Positions 37,247 through 46,061 of a stretch of DNA of 64,000 nucleotides are shown here, piece after piece (position 1 is the stretch's first letter; each line of letters starts with the position of its first letter). Source of the DNA: Streptomyces rhizoryzae (lineage in GTDB: Bacteria > Actinomycetota > Actinomycetes > Streptomycetales > Streptomycetaceae). The notes beneath the pieces are model-generated. The model did no database searches. It had not been told where the DNA came from and saw only the letters and a list, made by a program, of their open reading frames with translations. The DNA lies in assembly GCF_023155275.1 (NCBI RefSeq), contig NZ_JALMUV010000039.1, forward strand, positions 1 through 64,000. Reading direction: 5' to 3'. A program made the translations under genes and the position numbers.

Positions 37247-37530
37247 CGGTGTCGGGGCCGGCGCGGGCGGCTGCCCCGGGGTCCACCGGGACCACACCGG
37301 CCATCCGCCCGCCGACGTCCGGCAGCCGGCCCCTCGGCTTGGTCTGCCGCAGGCCCACCGACCGGTCGCGGAGCACCAGCTGCGGCAGGCGTTCACCGAG
37401 CTGGGCCGCCAGCCGCTGGACGTCGGCCACGGTGCGCAGCCACACCGTGAAGAGCAGGTTCTGCGGCCCGGTCACCGAGGCGCACAGCCGCACCTCCGGA
37501 AGGGTGAGCAGCACCCGCCCGGCCCGAGGT
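37236..37530 (-). pseudogene. Lrp/AsnC regulator, C-terminal fragment
   Basis: The minus-strand frame shows the RAM/ligand domain of an AsnC-type regulator: VLLTLPEVRLCASVTGPQNL, VWLRTVADVQRLAAQLGERL and a typical VVPVDPGA ending, stop TAA at 37236-37238. The DNA-binding half is missing; upstream the frame becomes non-homologous near 37530, before the methyltransferase start. Truncated and probably not expressed as a functional regulator. It overlaps the hydrolase by 11 bp. Confidence 0.65.
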
Positions 37531-37617
37531 GCTTGCAGGGCACCGCCGTCCCGGCCACAGTGAACGGGATCTCGTCCCGAGCCGTTCTCACCCGTACCGC
37601 CGGTGGAGGAGCAGCGC

Positions 37618-38502
37618 ATGCCGCAGTCCGAGGAGTGGGACATCGTCACGGGCGTCGGACTGACCGCGCTCGGCGTGGCGGCCGGCCGGGCACTGGAGAC
37701 CGAACGCCCCGACCACCTGGTCAGCGACCCGTACGCCGGCGCCTTCGTGGCGGCCGCGGACGCGCCGGTCCCGGTGCCCGGCCGGTTCTGCGACACCCGG
37801 CGGCTGTCCGCCGCCGCGGCCGACCTGTGGACCTCGCTGGCCGCCTACCTCGGCGTCCGCTCGCGGTTCTTCGACCAGTACCTCATGGAGGCGGCGCTCG
37901 GCGGCATCGGCCAGGTGGTGGTGGCCGCCGCCGGACTGGACGTCCGCGCCTTCCGGCTGGAGTGGCCGCCGGGCGTCGAGCTGTTCGAGATCGACCGGGC
38001 GACGGTGCTCGACTTCAAGGACGAGGTGCTCGGCCGGTGCGGTGCCCGGCCCCGGTGCGGCCGGCACCCCGTCCCCGCCGACCTGCGCGCGGACTGGCCC
38101 ACCGCACTGCGGAACGCCGGCTTCGACCCGGACCGGCCGGCCGTGTGGCTGGCCGAAGGGCTGCTGCCGTTCCTGCCCGCCGACGCCGAGCGGCGCTTCT
38201 TCGAGCGGATCGGGCAGCTGTCCGCCCCCGGGAGCCGGCTGGCCGCCGAACACCTGGAGCCGGACGTCCGCCCGGTCATCGAGGACCCGGAATACCGCGA
38301 CGCCACCCGGCAGCTCGGCGTCGACATCGCCACCCTGTGGCACTTCGAGGGCAAGGAGCATCCCAGCCGGCTGCTCACCGCGGCCGGCTGGGACGTCCGT
38401 TCCGCCCCCGCACCCGAGATCGCCGCCGAGTACGGGCGGGAGCTGCCCGGACTCATGGCGCGCACCGCTGCCCACAGCCGCTTCCTGAGCGCCGAGCGGT
38501 AG
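37618..38502 (+). CDS. Class I SAM-dependent methyltransferase (LCM/TIGR00027 type)
   Basis: 294 residues. Starts SEEWDIVTGVGLTALGVAAG, with RSRFFDQYL, GQVVVAAAGLDVRAFRLEWP (SAM motif I region), FEIDRATVLDFK, WLAEGLLPFLP and EHLEPDV. This is the leucine carboxyl methyltransferase-like family expanded in mycobacteria and streptomycetes, whose members methylate carboxyl or hydroxyl groups. GGAGGA 8 bp upstream fixes ATG 37618. Confidence 0.9.
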   Translation: MPQSEEWDIVTGVGLTALGVAAGRALETERPDHLVSDPYAGAFVAAADAPVPVPGRFCDTRRLSAAAADLWTSLAAYLGVRSRFFDQYLMEAALGGIGQVVVAAAGLDVRAFRLEWPPGVELFEIDRATVLDFKDEVLGRCGARPRCGRHPVPADLRADWPTALRNAGFDPDRPAVWLAEGLLPFLPADAERRFFERIGQLSAPGSRLAAEHLEPDVRPVIEDPEYRDATRQLGVDIATLWHFEGKEHPSRLLTAAGWDVRSAPAPEIAAEYGRELPGLMARTAAHSRFLSAER

Positions 38503-38526
38503 GAGCGGGGCTTCGGCGGCCGGGCC

Positions 38527-40830
38527 TCAGACCCGGGCGCCGCGCTCCCGCGGGTCCGGCCGGCCCCGCCGCCCGGCGCCGCCGGCCGTCCGCGGCGGCG
38601 GCGTACCGCACCGCCCCTCCAGGACGACGGCCAGCGGAGCCGCGGTGAACACCGACGACCAGGTGCCGACCGCCACCCCGATCAGCAGCGCCAGCGCGAA
38701 GTCGGTGAGCGCCGCACCGCCCAGCACGGCGAGCGCGGCCAGCACGAACACCGCACCCATCCCCGTGTTGACGGTCCGCGGCACGGTTTGCAGCACCGCG
38801 GCGTTGACCAGGTCCCCGAACGCGCGGCCGCGGACCGTCGCCCGCAGCTCCCGGATCCGGTCGAAGACCACCACCGAGTCGTTGACGGAGTAGCCGATGA
38901 CGGTCAGCAGCGCCGCCAGGAAGACCCCGTCGACGCTCTTGCCCAGCCAGGCGAACACCCCGATGAGCAGCAGCACGTCGTGCGCCATCGCGGCCACGGC
39001 CGACACCGCGAACGTCCACCGGAACCGCACCGCGAGGTAGGCCAGTTGGGCGGTCAGGGCGAGGCCCAGGGCCAGCGCCGCGCCGCGCCGCAGCTCGCCG
39101 CCCAGGCTCGGCCCGATCAGCTCGTCCCGCACCTTCTCCGCGCCGCCGCCGAGCGAGCCGACGACCGCGTCCGCGGTGCGCAGCTGCTCCGCGGAGAGCC
39201 GCTCGGTGCGCACCGTCAGGCCGCGGTCGCCGGAGGCGGTGACCTGGGCCCGGTCGAGGCCCGCGGTGCGGAGCGCGGCCCGGGCCCGCTCGGCGTCCAC
39301 CGGCGCGGCGGTGGTGTACTCGACCATCCGGCCGCCGGTGAACTCCACGCCGTAGTCCACGCCGCGGACGGCGATACCGGAGACCGCGAGGAGCAGCGCG
39401 GCGCCGCTCAGCGCCAGCCACCGGCGCCGGTGCCGCATCAGGTCCGGGCCGCGCCGGGCCAGCCGGCCGCGGATCCGGCCCGGGCCCGCCAGCCCGGACA
39501 GACCAGGCCGCCGCCGCACCGGGCCGCGTACGAGTGCGACGTCGGCCAGCACCCGGGTGATCAGCAGGGCGCTGACCATCGACGCGGCCACCCCGATGCA
39601 CAGCGTGACACCGAAGCCGCGCACCGGACCGGAGGCGAAGAAGAACAGCAGGACCGCGGCGAGCAGCGTGGTGACGTTGGAATCCGCGATGGCGCTGAAC
39701 GCGTGGCGGAAACCGGCCGCCAGCGCGCTGCGCAGGGTGCGCGGCCGGGCCGTGCCGCCCGCCGCGAACTCCTCCCGGGCGCGCTCGAAGACCAGCACGT
39801 TGGCGTCCACCGCCATCCCGACCGCCAGCACGAAGCCGGCCAGCCCCGGCAGGGTGAGGGTGGCGCCCAGGGCCAGCAGCGCCGCGTAGGACAGCAGGGC
39901 GTAGCAGGCCAGGGCGAGGGTGGCCAGGGCGCCGAGGAGCCGGTAGACGACGGTGAGGAACACCGCGGTCAGCGCGAGCCCGAGGACCGCGGCCCGGGCG
40001 CTGGAGGTGATCGCCAGGGCGCCCAGCGTCGGGCCGACGGCGCGCTGTTCGACGATGTCCACCGGGACCGGCAGCGCCCCGCCGTTGAGCAGCAGCGCCA
40101 GTTCGCGCGCGGTGCGCTGGTCGAAACCGCCGGTGATCCGGGTGGCGCCGCCGGTGATACCGGTACCGCAGGCCACGGAGGCTTCCACCTGGGGCGACGA
40201 GATGATCCGGTGGTCCAGGACGATCGCCGCCCGGCGGGCCGGGTCGCCGGCCGGTGCGCAGGCCGCCCGGCCGGTCAGCTGGGCCCAGGCCCGCTCACCG
40301 GCGCCCCGCAGCGTGAGCCCGACGGACCAGCCGTCGCCGCTCTGCGCGTCGAACTCCGCCGTGGCGTGGCGCACTTCGGCGCCGGTCAGGGCGGCCGGGC
40401 CGAGCCGCAGCGGGGTGCCCGAGGCATCGGGGAGGACGGTGCCGCCACCGGCCGGGTCGGCGGCCGCGGACGGGGCTGCGGTGCCCCGTACCGGGTGGAT
40501 GGTCAACTGGGCGGTCCGGCCCAGCACTCCGGCCGCCCGGTCGGGGTCGTCCAGGCCCGGGAGCTCGACGACGATGCGGTGCTCACCGGCGCGGGCCAGG
40601 TGCGGTTCGCTCACCCCCAGGGCGTCCACCCGGCGGCGCAGCACCTCCAGCGTGCGGTCGGTGGCGTCCCGGTCGGCCCTGGCGGTGGGGGAGTCGCGGG
40701 TCTCCAGGACGAGTTGGGTGCCCCCGCGCAGATCGAGACCGAGCCGTACGGGCCGGGTCAGCGCGAGGTAGGCGGACAGGACGAGGAGCGCGAGCGCGAA
40801 CAGCGCCCGCACCCTTGTGGCGCGGGTCAA
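38527..40830 (-). CDS. secDF: SecD-SecF fusion, protein translocase auxiliary subunit
   Basis: 767 residues. SecD half: helix 1, GLDLRGGTQLVLE (D1), periplasmic P1 domain with RRRVDALGVSEPHL, FDQRTARELALLLNGGALPV, then helices with GMAVDANVLVFER (D5) and SNVTTLLAAVLLFFF (D6). SecF half from about 490: GVDYGVEFTGGRMVEY, GYSVNDSVVVFDRIRE and a C-terminal helix bundle. Uses proton flow to pull secreted proteins across the membrane. Streptomycetes normally also carry separate secD and secF, so this is probably an accessory copy. TTG 40830 is chosen because GGAGG lies upstream at the right spacing and the frame there lacks a better start. Confidence 0.9.
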   Translation of the reverse strand: MTRATRVRALFALALLVLSAYLALTRPVRLGLDLRGGTQLVLETRDSPTARADRDATDRTLEVLRRRVDALGVSEPHLARAGEHRIVVELPGLDDPDRAAGVLGRTAQLTIHPVRGTAAPSAAADPAGGGTVLPDASGTPLRLGPAALTGAEVRHATAEFDAQSGDGWSVGLTLRGAGERAWAQLTGRAACAPAGDPARRAAIVLDHRIISSPQVEASVACGTGITGGATRITGGFDQRTARELALLLNGGALPVPVDIVEQRAVGPTLGALAITSSARAAVLGLALTAVFLTVVYRLLGALATLALACYALLSYAALLALGATLTLPGLAGFVLAVGMAVDANVLVFERAREEFAAGGTARPRTLRSALAAGFRHAFSAIADSNVTTLLAAVLLFFFASGPVRGFGVTLCIGVAASMVSALLITRVLADVALVRGPVRRRPGLSGLAGPGRIRGRLARRGPDLMRHRRRWLALSGAALLLAVSGIAVRGVDYGVEFTGGRMVEYTTAAPVDAERARAALRTAGLDRAQVTASGDRGLTVRTERLSAEQLRTADAVVGSLGGGAEKVRDELIGPSLGGELRRGAALALGLALTAQLAYLAVRFRWTFAVSAVAAMAHDVLLLIGVFAWLGKSVDGVFLAALLTVIGYSVNDSVVVFDRIRELRATVRGRAFGDLVNAAVLQTVPRTVNTGMGAVFVLAALAVLGGAALTDFALALLIGVAVGTWSSVFTAAPLAVVLEGRCGTPPPRTAGGAGRRGRPDPRERGARV

Positions 40831-41284
40831 GGTGCCTCCAGCAGGCAGGCGGGGGCCGCGGGTGCGGCCCCGGTGGACGAGGTCGCGGGTCAGCTGGAGG
40901 CAGCGGCGGGGCCCGGTCCCGGCACCGGCCGGCGTAGCGCAGGGAGTCCGCCTCGGCGGTCCCCGGCGGCCCGGCCGGCCGGCCCCGCCGCGACGGCCGG
41001 GCAGCGCGCGCCGCGGGCAGGGTGCCGGACACCGGGACGGGGGCGGGCAGGTGGCGGGCGACGTGGCCCGTGACGTGCGGGAGTCCGGGCCCGGCGGCGT
41101 CCTGGGGAGCGCAGTGGTGCGCGCAGACGGTGCGGGGCGCGGCAGCGGCGGCGGCCGGGGCGCGGGCCGTGAGCCCGGGCACCAGGAGGACCACGGCCGC
41201 AAGGAGGGCCCACAGGGCGGACCGGCCCCGGCCGGACACGGCAGCAGACACCGGACGCGCACCCCCTCGCGGCCACTCTGCCAT
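40583..41284 (-). CDS. Possible small secreted protein upstream of secDF (3' end doubtful)
   Basis: From ATG 41284: a basic start, a signal-peptide-like helix (SALWALLAAVVLLVPGLT, cleavage near AAAAAAP), then TVCAHHCAPQDAAGPGLPHV and a Pro/Arg-rich part. The first ~120 residues look like a streptomycete secreted or lipoprotein-like small protein. The open frame continues inside secDF to 40583, which is implausible; either a frameshift near 40860 or chance absence of stops. Low certainty. Confidence 0.3.
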   Translation of the reverse strand: MAEWPRGGARPVSAAVSGRGRSALWALLAAVVLLVPGLTARAPAAAAAAPRTVCAHHCAPQDAAGPGLPHVTGHVARHLPAPVPVSGTLPAARAARPSRRGRPAGPPGTAEADSLRYAGRCRDRAPPLPPADPRPRPPGPHPRPPPACWRHLDPRHKGAGAVRARAPRPVRLPRADPARTARSRSARGHPTRPGDPRLPHRQGRPGRHRPHAGGAAPPGGRPGGERTAPGPRR

Positions 41285-41430
41285 GCCCGCTCCGGCCCCG
41301 GCCCGCCAGGGGCGCGTCCCCGGCCTCCGGTACCGCCCCGGCCCGCCGGAAGTGCGGTAAGCCCCTGGCCAACGGACTAAGGTACGCACGGAAGTTGCGG
41401 AACCGCGCAACGGTGAACGGAAGGGAAGGG

Positions 41431-42279
41431 ATGGACATGGCGGTGCCGGAGGACTGGATGGGTGCCCGGCCCCAGCAGCCGGTCGAACTGCACACGGACC
41501 GGCCGCACGCCGCCCGGGTCTACGACGTACTGCTCGGCGGCAAGACCAACTACCCCGCGGACCGCGAGGCGGCCGAGCAGACCCTCGTCGCGCTCCCCAA
41601 CGCGGCGATGATCGCCCGGCAGAACCGCGCCTTCATGCAGCGCGCCGCCCGCCACCTCGCCGCCGAGAAGGGCATCCGGCAGTTCCTCGACATCGGCACC
41701 GGCATCCCGACCTCACCCAACCTCCACGAGATAGTCCAGGCGATCGCCCCGGACTCCCGGATCGTCTACGCCGACAACGACCCGATCGTGCTGGCGCACT
41801 CCCGCGCGCTGCACACCAGTCACCCCGCGGGACGGACCGCCTACATCCAGGCCGACCTCTGCCACCCGCAGGAGATCCTGCGCGATGCGACCCTGCGCCG
41901 GACGCTGGACCTCTCCCAGCCGGTGGCGCTGACCCTGATCGCCGTCCTGCACTGGCTCCCGGCCACGCACGACCCCTACGCCATCGTCCGGGAACTCCTC
42001 GACGCCTTCGCGCCCGGCAGCTACCTCGCACTGACCTATGTCACCGGCGACTTCGAACCGGCGGCCCTGCAAGAGGTGTCCGACAACTTCCAGGCCAAGG
42101 GCTCCCACGTGAACGCGCGCAGCAAGCAGGAAGTCCTGCGCTTCTTCGACGGCCTGGAGCTGGCCGACCCGGGCCTCACCGTCGTCCACCGCTGGCGCCC
42201 GGACCCCGTGGACCTGGGGGCGACCGCGCTGTCCGACGCGGACATCCCGCTCTACGCCGGCCTCGGCCGCAAGGGCTGA
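41431..42279 (+). CDS. DUF574-type SAM-dependent methyltransferase
   Basis: 282 residues. Family motifs: PHAARVYDVLLGGKTNYPAD near the start, RQFLDIGTGIPTSPNLHE (SAM site), IVYADNDPIVLAHSRAL, and a late VVHRWRPD. The DUF574 (PF04672) family is large in streptomycetes and often encoded near HATPase, DUF397 and XRE regulators, as here; its substrate is unknown. ATG 41437 has the better spacing to AAGGG, ATG 41431 is the longer choice. Confidence 0.9.
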   Translation: MDMAVPEDWMGARPQQPVELHTDRPHAARVYDVLLGGKTNYPADREAAEQTLVALPNAAMIARQNRAFMQRAARHLAAEKGIRQFLDIGTGIPTSPNLHEIVQAIAPDSRIVYADNDPIVLAHSRALHTSHPAGRTAYIQADLCHPQEILRDATLRRTLDLSQPVALTLIAVLHWLPATHDPYAIVRELLDAFAPGSYLALTYVTGDFEPAALQEVSDNFQAKGSHVNARSKQEVLRFFDGLELADPGLTVVHRWRPDPVDLGATALSDADIPLYAGLGRKG

Positions 42280-42342
42280 CCGGAGCCGGTACGCGAACGG
42301 GGCGGCGCAGCGGGCCCGTTGGCGGGCCCGTTGGCAGGGCCG

Positions 42343-42879
42343 TCAGGTGCCGGTCGGCAGCGCCGCCCAGACCGCCTTCCCGGCGGCGGTGGGGGTGGTC
42401 CAGCCCCAGGACGCGCTGAGGCAGTCGATGATGTGCAGCCCCCGCCCGCTCTGCGCGAAGTGATCGGGCTCCCGCAGCACCGGGACGTCGCTGCTGTGGT
42501 CGCAGACCGTGCACAGGACCAGGTCGCGGCAGCGCAGCAGACCCAGCCAGAGCGGATGCGCCGCGCCGCCCCGGGGCTGGGCGGCGGGCCTGGCGAGCCC
42601 GTAGCGCAGCGCGTTGGACAGCAGTTCCGTGACGACCAGGACGGCGTTGTCCACCAGCGGGCCGAGATTCCAGCCGCTGAGGGTGGTGCCGGTGAACCGG
42701 CGGGCCTCGGCGGCCGCCCGCCCGTCCGCGGTGAGGGCGCGGGCGGCCAGGCCGTCCGGTCGGGCGGCACCGCCGCCGGCATCGGGCGGAAGGTGCCCGG
42801 GCGCCTGCGCGAGCCACTGCCCGAGGGGCTGGGTGGGGAAGGGAACGGCAGGCAGCCCTGCCGGGCGAATGGTCATCAC
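42343..42879 (-). CDS. Anti-sigma-factor-like ATP-binding protein (HATPase_c)
   Basis: 178 residues. GHKL ATPase core: VLVVTELLSNALRYG (N box), LVLCTVCDHSS, and QSGRGLHIIDCLSASWGW (G box). Short single-domain RsbW-like ATPases act as anti-sigma kinases or signalling partners of XRE-DUF5753 regulators. Divergent from the DUF397 gene across a 29-bp palindrome. Start ATG 42879 or 42876. Confidence 0.88.
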   Translation of the reverse strand: MMTIRPAGLPAVPFPTQPLGQWLAQAPGHLPPDAGGGAARPDGLAARALTADGRAAAEARRFTGTTLSGWNLGPLVDNAVLVVTELLSNALRYGLARPAAQPRGGAAHPLWLGLLRCRDLVLCTVCDHSSDVPVLREPDHFAQSGRGLHIIDCLSASWGWTTPTAAGKAVWAALPTGT

Positions 42880-42967
42880 GAACTCCGCGGCGCCTCTTCG
42901 ACCTTCGTCACGAACGGTGATCCGCGCCCACTATCCCCCGGCGATCAGTAGCGCTGCAAGTGCATCT

Positions 42968-42996
42968 GCAATTACATTCGGAGCGAACGTAATTGC
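42968..42996. promoter_or_regulatory. 29-bp palindrome between the HATPase and DUF397 genes
   Basis: GCAATTACATTCG, a 3-bp centre, and CGAACGTAATTGC match as an inverted repeat at 12 of 13 positions; CTGCA arms further out extend the symmetry. It is AT-rich against the surrounding GC. Strong operator candidate covering both divergent promoters. Confidence 0.7.
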
Positions 42997-43074
42997 ATCG
43001 GTAAGTGCAGCGGCACGTGCGGCGGCGCCCGATGCCCAGGGGACACCTGCGCGGAGAGCAGAGGAGTGGGCGGT

Positions 43075-43311
43075 ATGCAGCAGTTCGACAACGGTGTGGC
43101 CGCGGATCTCATCGAGGGGGCGGAGTGGAGGAAGAGTCAGCGCAGCGCACCCGGCGGCGACTGCGTCGAGGTCGCCAAGCTGGCCGACGGCGGTTTCGCC
43201 GTCCGCAACTCCCGTGATCCGCACGGGCCGGCGCTGATCTACACCCGTGCGGAGATGGTCGCGTTCGTCGGCGGCGCCAAGGACGGTGACTTCGACGCCA
43301 TGCTGGGCTGA
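43075..43311 (+). CDS. DUF397-domain protein
   Basis: 78 residues. The DUF397 core WRKSQRSAPGGDCVEVAKLADGG, VRNSRDPHGPALIYT and a VAFVGGAKDGDFD end are complete. DUF397 proteins pair with XRE-DUF5753 regulators (the BldB/WhiJ-type systems), probably as antagonists or partners in antibiotic and development control. GAGGAG at 43061 supports ATG 43075. The regulator gene follows at 43448. Confidence 0.9.
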   Translation: MQQFDNGVAADLIEGAEWRKSQRSAPGGDCVEVAKLADGGFAVRNSRDPHGPALIYTRAEMVAFVGGAKDGDFDAMLG

Positions 43312-43403
43312 GCACACCCGCACCGGGCCCGCCGCGCCACGCGGCGGGCCCGTCCGCGGTCCCTGGCGGACAATGGCTCGATTCTGTACCTGTCGGCCGG
43401 TAA

Positions 43404-43435
43404 GTGCGACACTGGGTGTATCAACACTGTCGCAC
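43404..43435. promoter_or_regulatory. 32-bp dyad upstream of the XRE regulator
   Basis: GTGCGACA (43404-43411) and TGTCGCAC (43428-43435) are a perfect inverted repeat with a 16-bp spacer that has partial symmetry. It ends 12 bp before ATG 43448, as expected for an autoregulatory operator. Confidence 0.65.
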
Positions 43436-43447
43436 ACGGGAGTTGGG

Positions 43448-44359
43448 ATGACCGCGATGATGCGGCCGGAAGGCGAACGGTCGATAACGCGCTACCTCAA
43501 GGAGTCGCAGGTCGGGCCCACGGCCGCGCGTATCGTGCTGGGAGCCCAGCTCCGGAAGCTGCGCACCGCGGCCGGCATCACCCGCGAGGACGCGGGCAAG
43601 GCCATCCGCGGCTCTCACGCCAAGATCACCCGCCTGGAAAGAGGCCAGGTCGGCTTCAAGAGACAGGATCTCGCCGATCTCCTGACCCTCTACCGCGTCC
43701 TGGACCCCGACCGCCGCGCCGAATACACCGAGCTGGCCGATCAGGCCAACTCCCCGGGCTGGTGGCACGAGTACAGCGACGTCCTGGAGGACTGGTTCGA
43801 ACTCCACCTCGGGCTGGAGGAAGCCGCCGCGCTGATCCGCACCTACCAGGTGCAGTTCCTGCCCGGCCTGCTCCAGACCGAGGAGTACGCCTACGCCGTC
43901 ACCCGCATCGGCTACCCGAACGCCCCCGAGGCCAAGATCGACCGCCTGGTGCAGCTGCGGATGGAGCGCCAGAAGCTGCTGACCCGGCCGGAAGCGCCGC
44001 GGCTGTGGGCCGTGGTGGACGAGGCCGTACTGCGCCGCCCGTTCGGCGGCACCGCGGTGATGGCCGCCCAGCTGCGCCACCTGCTGGAGGCCGTCGAGAT
44101 GCCGAACGTGACGCTCCAGATCGCGCCGTTCAGCGTCGGGGCCAACGCGGCGGCCGGGGCGCCGTTCAGCATCCTGCGCTTCGCCGAGCCCGAACTCCCC
44201 GACAAGGTCTACCTGGAGCAGCTGACCAGTGCGCTGTATCTGGACAAGCAGGAGTCGGTCGACCAGTACACCGCGGTGATGGACCGGCTGTGCGCCGAGG
44301 CCGACACCCCGCAGGAGACCAGCGCCTTCCTGACCGCCCTGCTCGGCGAACTGGGCTGA
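43448..44359 (+). CDS. XRE-family regulator with DUF5753 domain
   Basis: 303 residues. N-terminal HTH_31, about 28-85 (LGAQLRKLRTAAGITREDAG, GSHAKITRLERGQ). The rest is DUF5753: YQVQFLPGLLQTEEYA, VDEAVLRRPFGG and LQIAPFSVGANAAAGAPFSI. This is the WhiJ-like class that acts with a DUF397 partner, here encoded upstream. Probably binds the dyad at 43404 and perhaps the palindrome at 42968. Confidence 0.92.
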   Translation: MTAMMRPEGERSITRYLKESQVGPTAARIVLGAQLRKLRTAAGITREDAGKAIRGSHAKITRLERGQVGFKRQDLADLLTLYRVLDPDRRAEYTELADQANSPGWWHEYSDVLEDWFELHLGLEEAAALIRTYQVQFLPGLLQTEEYAYAVTRIGYPNAPEAKIDRLVQLRMERQKLLTRPEAPRLWAVVDEAVLRRPFGGTAVMAAQLRHLLEAVEMPNVTLQIAPFSVGANAAAGAPFSILRFAEPELPDKVYLEQLTSALYLDKQESVDQYTAVMDRLCAEADTPQETSAFLTALLGELG

Positions 44360-44476
44360 CCCGGCTCCGGCGTCCGAGATCACCCGGTACGGGGCGCCCC
44401 GGCCGCCCAGGGCCAGGGGCGGGGCGAGGAGCTGCCCGCCTGCGCCCCGGCCTGACCGAGGGCGACCCGGCCCGGC

Positions 44477-44773
44477 TCAGGGCGCGCAGAGCCTGTTCAG
44501 CTCGCTGATGTCGCGCTTGAGGGCCTCGGTGCCGGAGCCGCCGTGCGGGTGGCTGTTCACGAAGTCCTGCGCGGCGTCGCGTACGGACCGCCAGTCGTTG
44601 GAGTTGGTCGGGGCACCGGCCGACGCCAGATGCTGCCTGGCCGTCCGCACGGCCTCCGCGCAGGTGCCCGCCGCCGGTGGCGGAACGGCCTGCGTCGGGG
44701 GAGCGAGGAACGCCAGGGTGCCGAGCGTGACCGCACTGGTGATGCCGGAGACCGTGCCCCTGCGAAGGTTCAT
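44477..44773 (-). CDS. Small secreted protein, unknown
   Basis: 98 residues. Signal peptide about 1-29 (MNLRRGTVSGITSAVTLG...TQA), then a mature ~70-residue helical part with two Cys (GTCAEAVRTARQ and LNRLCAP) that could form one disulfide. No known domain. ATG 44773 is 48 bp into the open frame but gives the proper signal peptide start. Confidence 0.65.
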   Translation of the reverse strand: MNLRRGTVSGITSAVTLGTLAFLAPPTQAVPPPAAGTCAEAVRTARQHLASAGAPTNSNDWRSVRDAAQDFVNSHPHGGSGTEALKRDISELNRLCAP

Positions 44774-45108
44774 CTGTCCTGCCCCCTCTGCCGGACGAAG
44801 CGCCGGACCAAGGCTCGTCACCGCGTCCGTGCGGCTGCGCGGGCAGTGGGTCCGCGTGCGTCCGCGTGCGTCCGCGCGTTCCGAAGAGCACGCTTTCCCC
44901 TTCCCGGGAGCGGTTACCCGCCGACGGGGTCACGTTAGCCCGAAAGGGGGACGGAATCGTGCCGGTGGCCCGTCCCAGGCCGGGAGGGTGGTGGCGCGAG
45001 CGGCGCCGGCCGGATCAGCCCCTGGCAGCGCACCCCGCAACACTCCCGACACCAACCCGACGCAACCCACCCGGAATAGCGGGCCAACTCCCCACGTTCC
45101 CAGCGGAC
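44774..45108. other. Intergenic region without recognisable gene
   Basis: Includes three near-identical GTGCGTCCGC units around 44853-44879 and otherwise featureless GC-rich sequence. Frames running through it lack family resemblance. Confidence 0.5.
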
Positions 45109-46032
45109 ATGACCCTTGGAGTTGCACTCAATCCGCTCGACCCCGCCAACCAGATCGACGCCAGCGTGCGCCTCGCCAAGGAGGCCGCGGCCGCGGGCCT
45201 GCGGTCCGCCTGGTTCGGCCAGACCTTCGGCGCGGACTCGCCACTGCTCGCCGCCATCGTCGGGCGCGAGGTGCCGGAGCTTCAGGTGGGCACGTCCGCC
45301 GTCCCCGTCTTCGGGCGCCACCCGCTGACCGTGTCCAGCCAGGCCCAGACCGCCCAGGCGGCCACCCACGGCCGCTACCACCTCGGTCTCGCCCTCGGTA
45401 CCAAGCTGCTGACCGAGGGCGGTTTCGGCATCCCCTTCACCCGCCCCGTCGCCCGCCTGCGGGAATTCCTCACCGCCCTGCGCCAGTTGACCGACACGGG
45501 CAGCGCCGACTTCCACGGCGAACTGCTCACCGCCACCACCCCGATCCCCGCCCGGGTGCCCGGCGCGGAAGCAGGTGTTCCGCTCCTCGTCGCCGCCATG
45601 GGCCCCCAGGCGCTGCGGGCCAGCGGCGAGCTGGCGGACGGCATCCTGCCCTACCTCGCCGGGCCGCGCGCCCTGGCCGACCACATCGTCCCGGCCGTCA
45701 CCGCCGCCGCCGAGGCCGCCGGACGCCCCGCTCCCCGGATCGTGGCCCTCGTCCACGGCCTGGTCACCGACGACGTCGACGCGGTACGTGCGACCGTCAC
45801 CGAACGCCTGGCGTTCTACGAGCAAATCCCCTCGTACGCCCGGGTGATCGAACTGTCCGGAGGCCGGCGGGCCGCCGACGTGGCGGTGATCGGCGACGAG
45901 AAGGCGGTCGCCGAAGAGGTCCGCCGCTACCGCGACGCCGGCGCCACCGAAGTGATCTTCTCGGGCACCGAGACCGCCGGCGACGCCGACCGCCGCCGCA
46001 CCTGGCAACTCCTCGGCGAACTGGCCGGCTGA
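45109..46032 (+). CDS. LLM-class F420-dependent oxidoreductase (TIGR03564-like)
   Basis: 307 residues: TLGVALNPLDPANQIDA start, GLRSAWFGQTFGADS, VGTSAVPVFGRHPLTVSSQA, HLGLALGTK and a C-terminal RDAGATEVIFSGTE. Pattern of the actinobacterial TIGR03564 branch of F420-dependent luciferase-like enzymes. The substrate is unknown. ATG 45109 begins the conserved region; the ribosome site is weak. Confidence 0.87.
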   Translation: MTLGVALNPLDPANQIDASVRLAKEAAAAGLRSAWFGQTFGADSPLLAAIVGREVPELQVGTSAVPVFGRHPLTVSSQAQTAQAATHGRYHLGLALGTKLLTEGGFGIPFTRPVARLREFLTALRQLTDTGSADFHGELLTATTPIPARVPGAEAGVPLLVAAMGPQALRASGELADGILPYLAGPRALADHIVPAVTAAAEAAGRPAPRIVALVHGLVTDDVDAVRATVTERLAFYEQIPSYARVIELSGGRRAADVAVIGDEKAVAEEVRRYRDAGATEVIFSGTETAGDADRRRTWQLLGELAG

Positions 46033-46061
46033 GCCCGCCCGGCGGGCCGCCCCCTCGCCCG

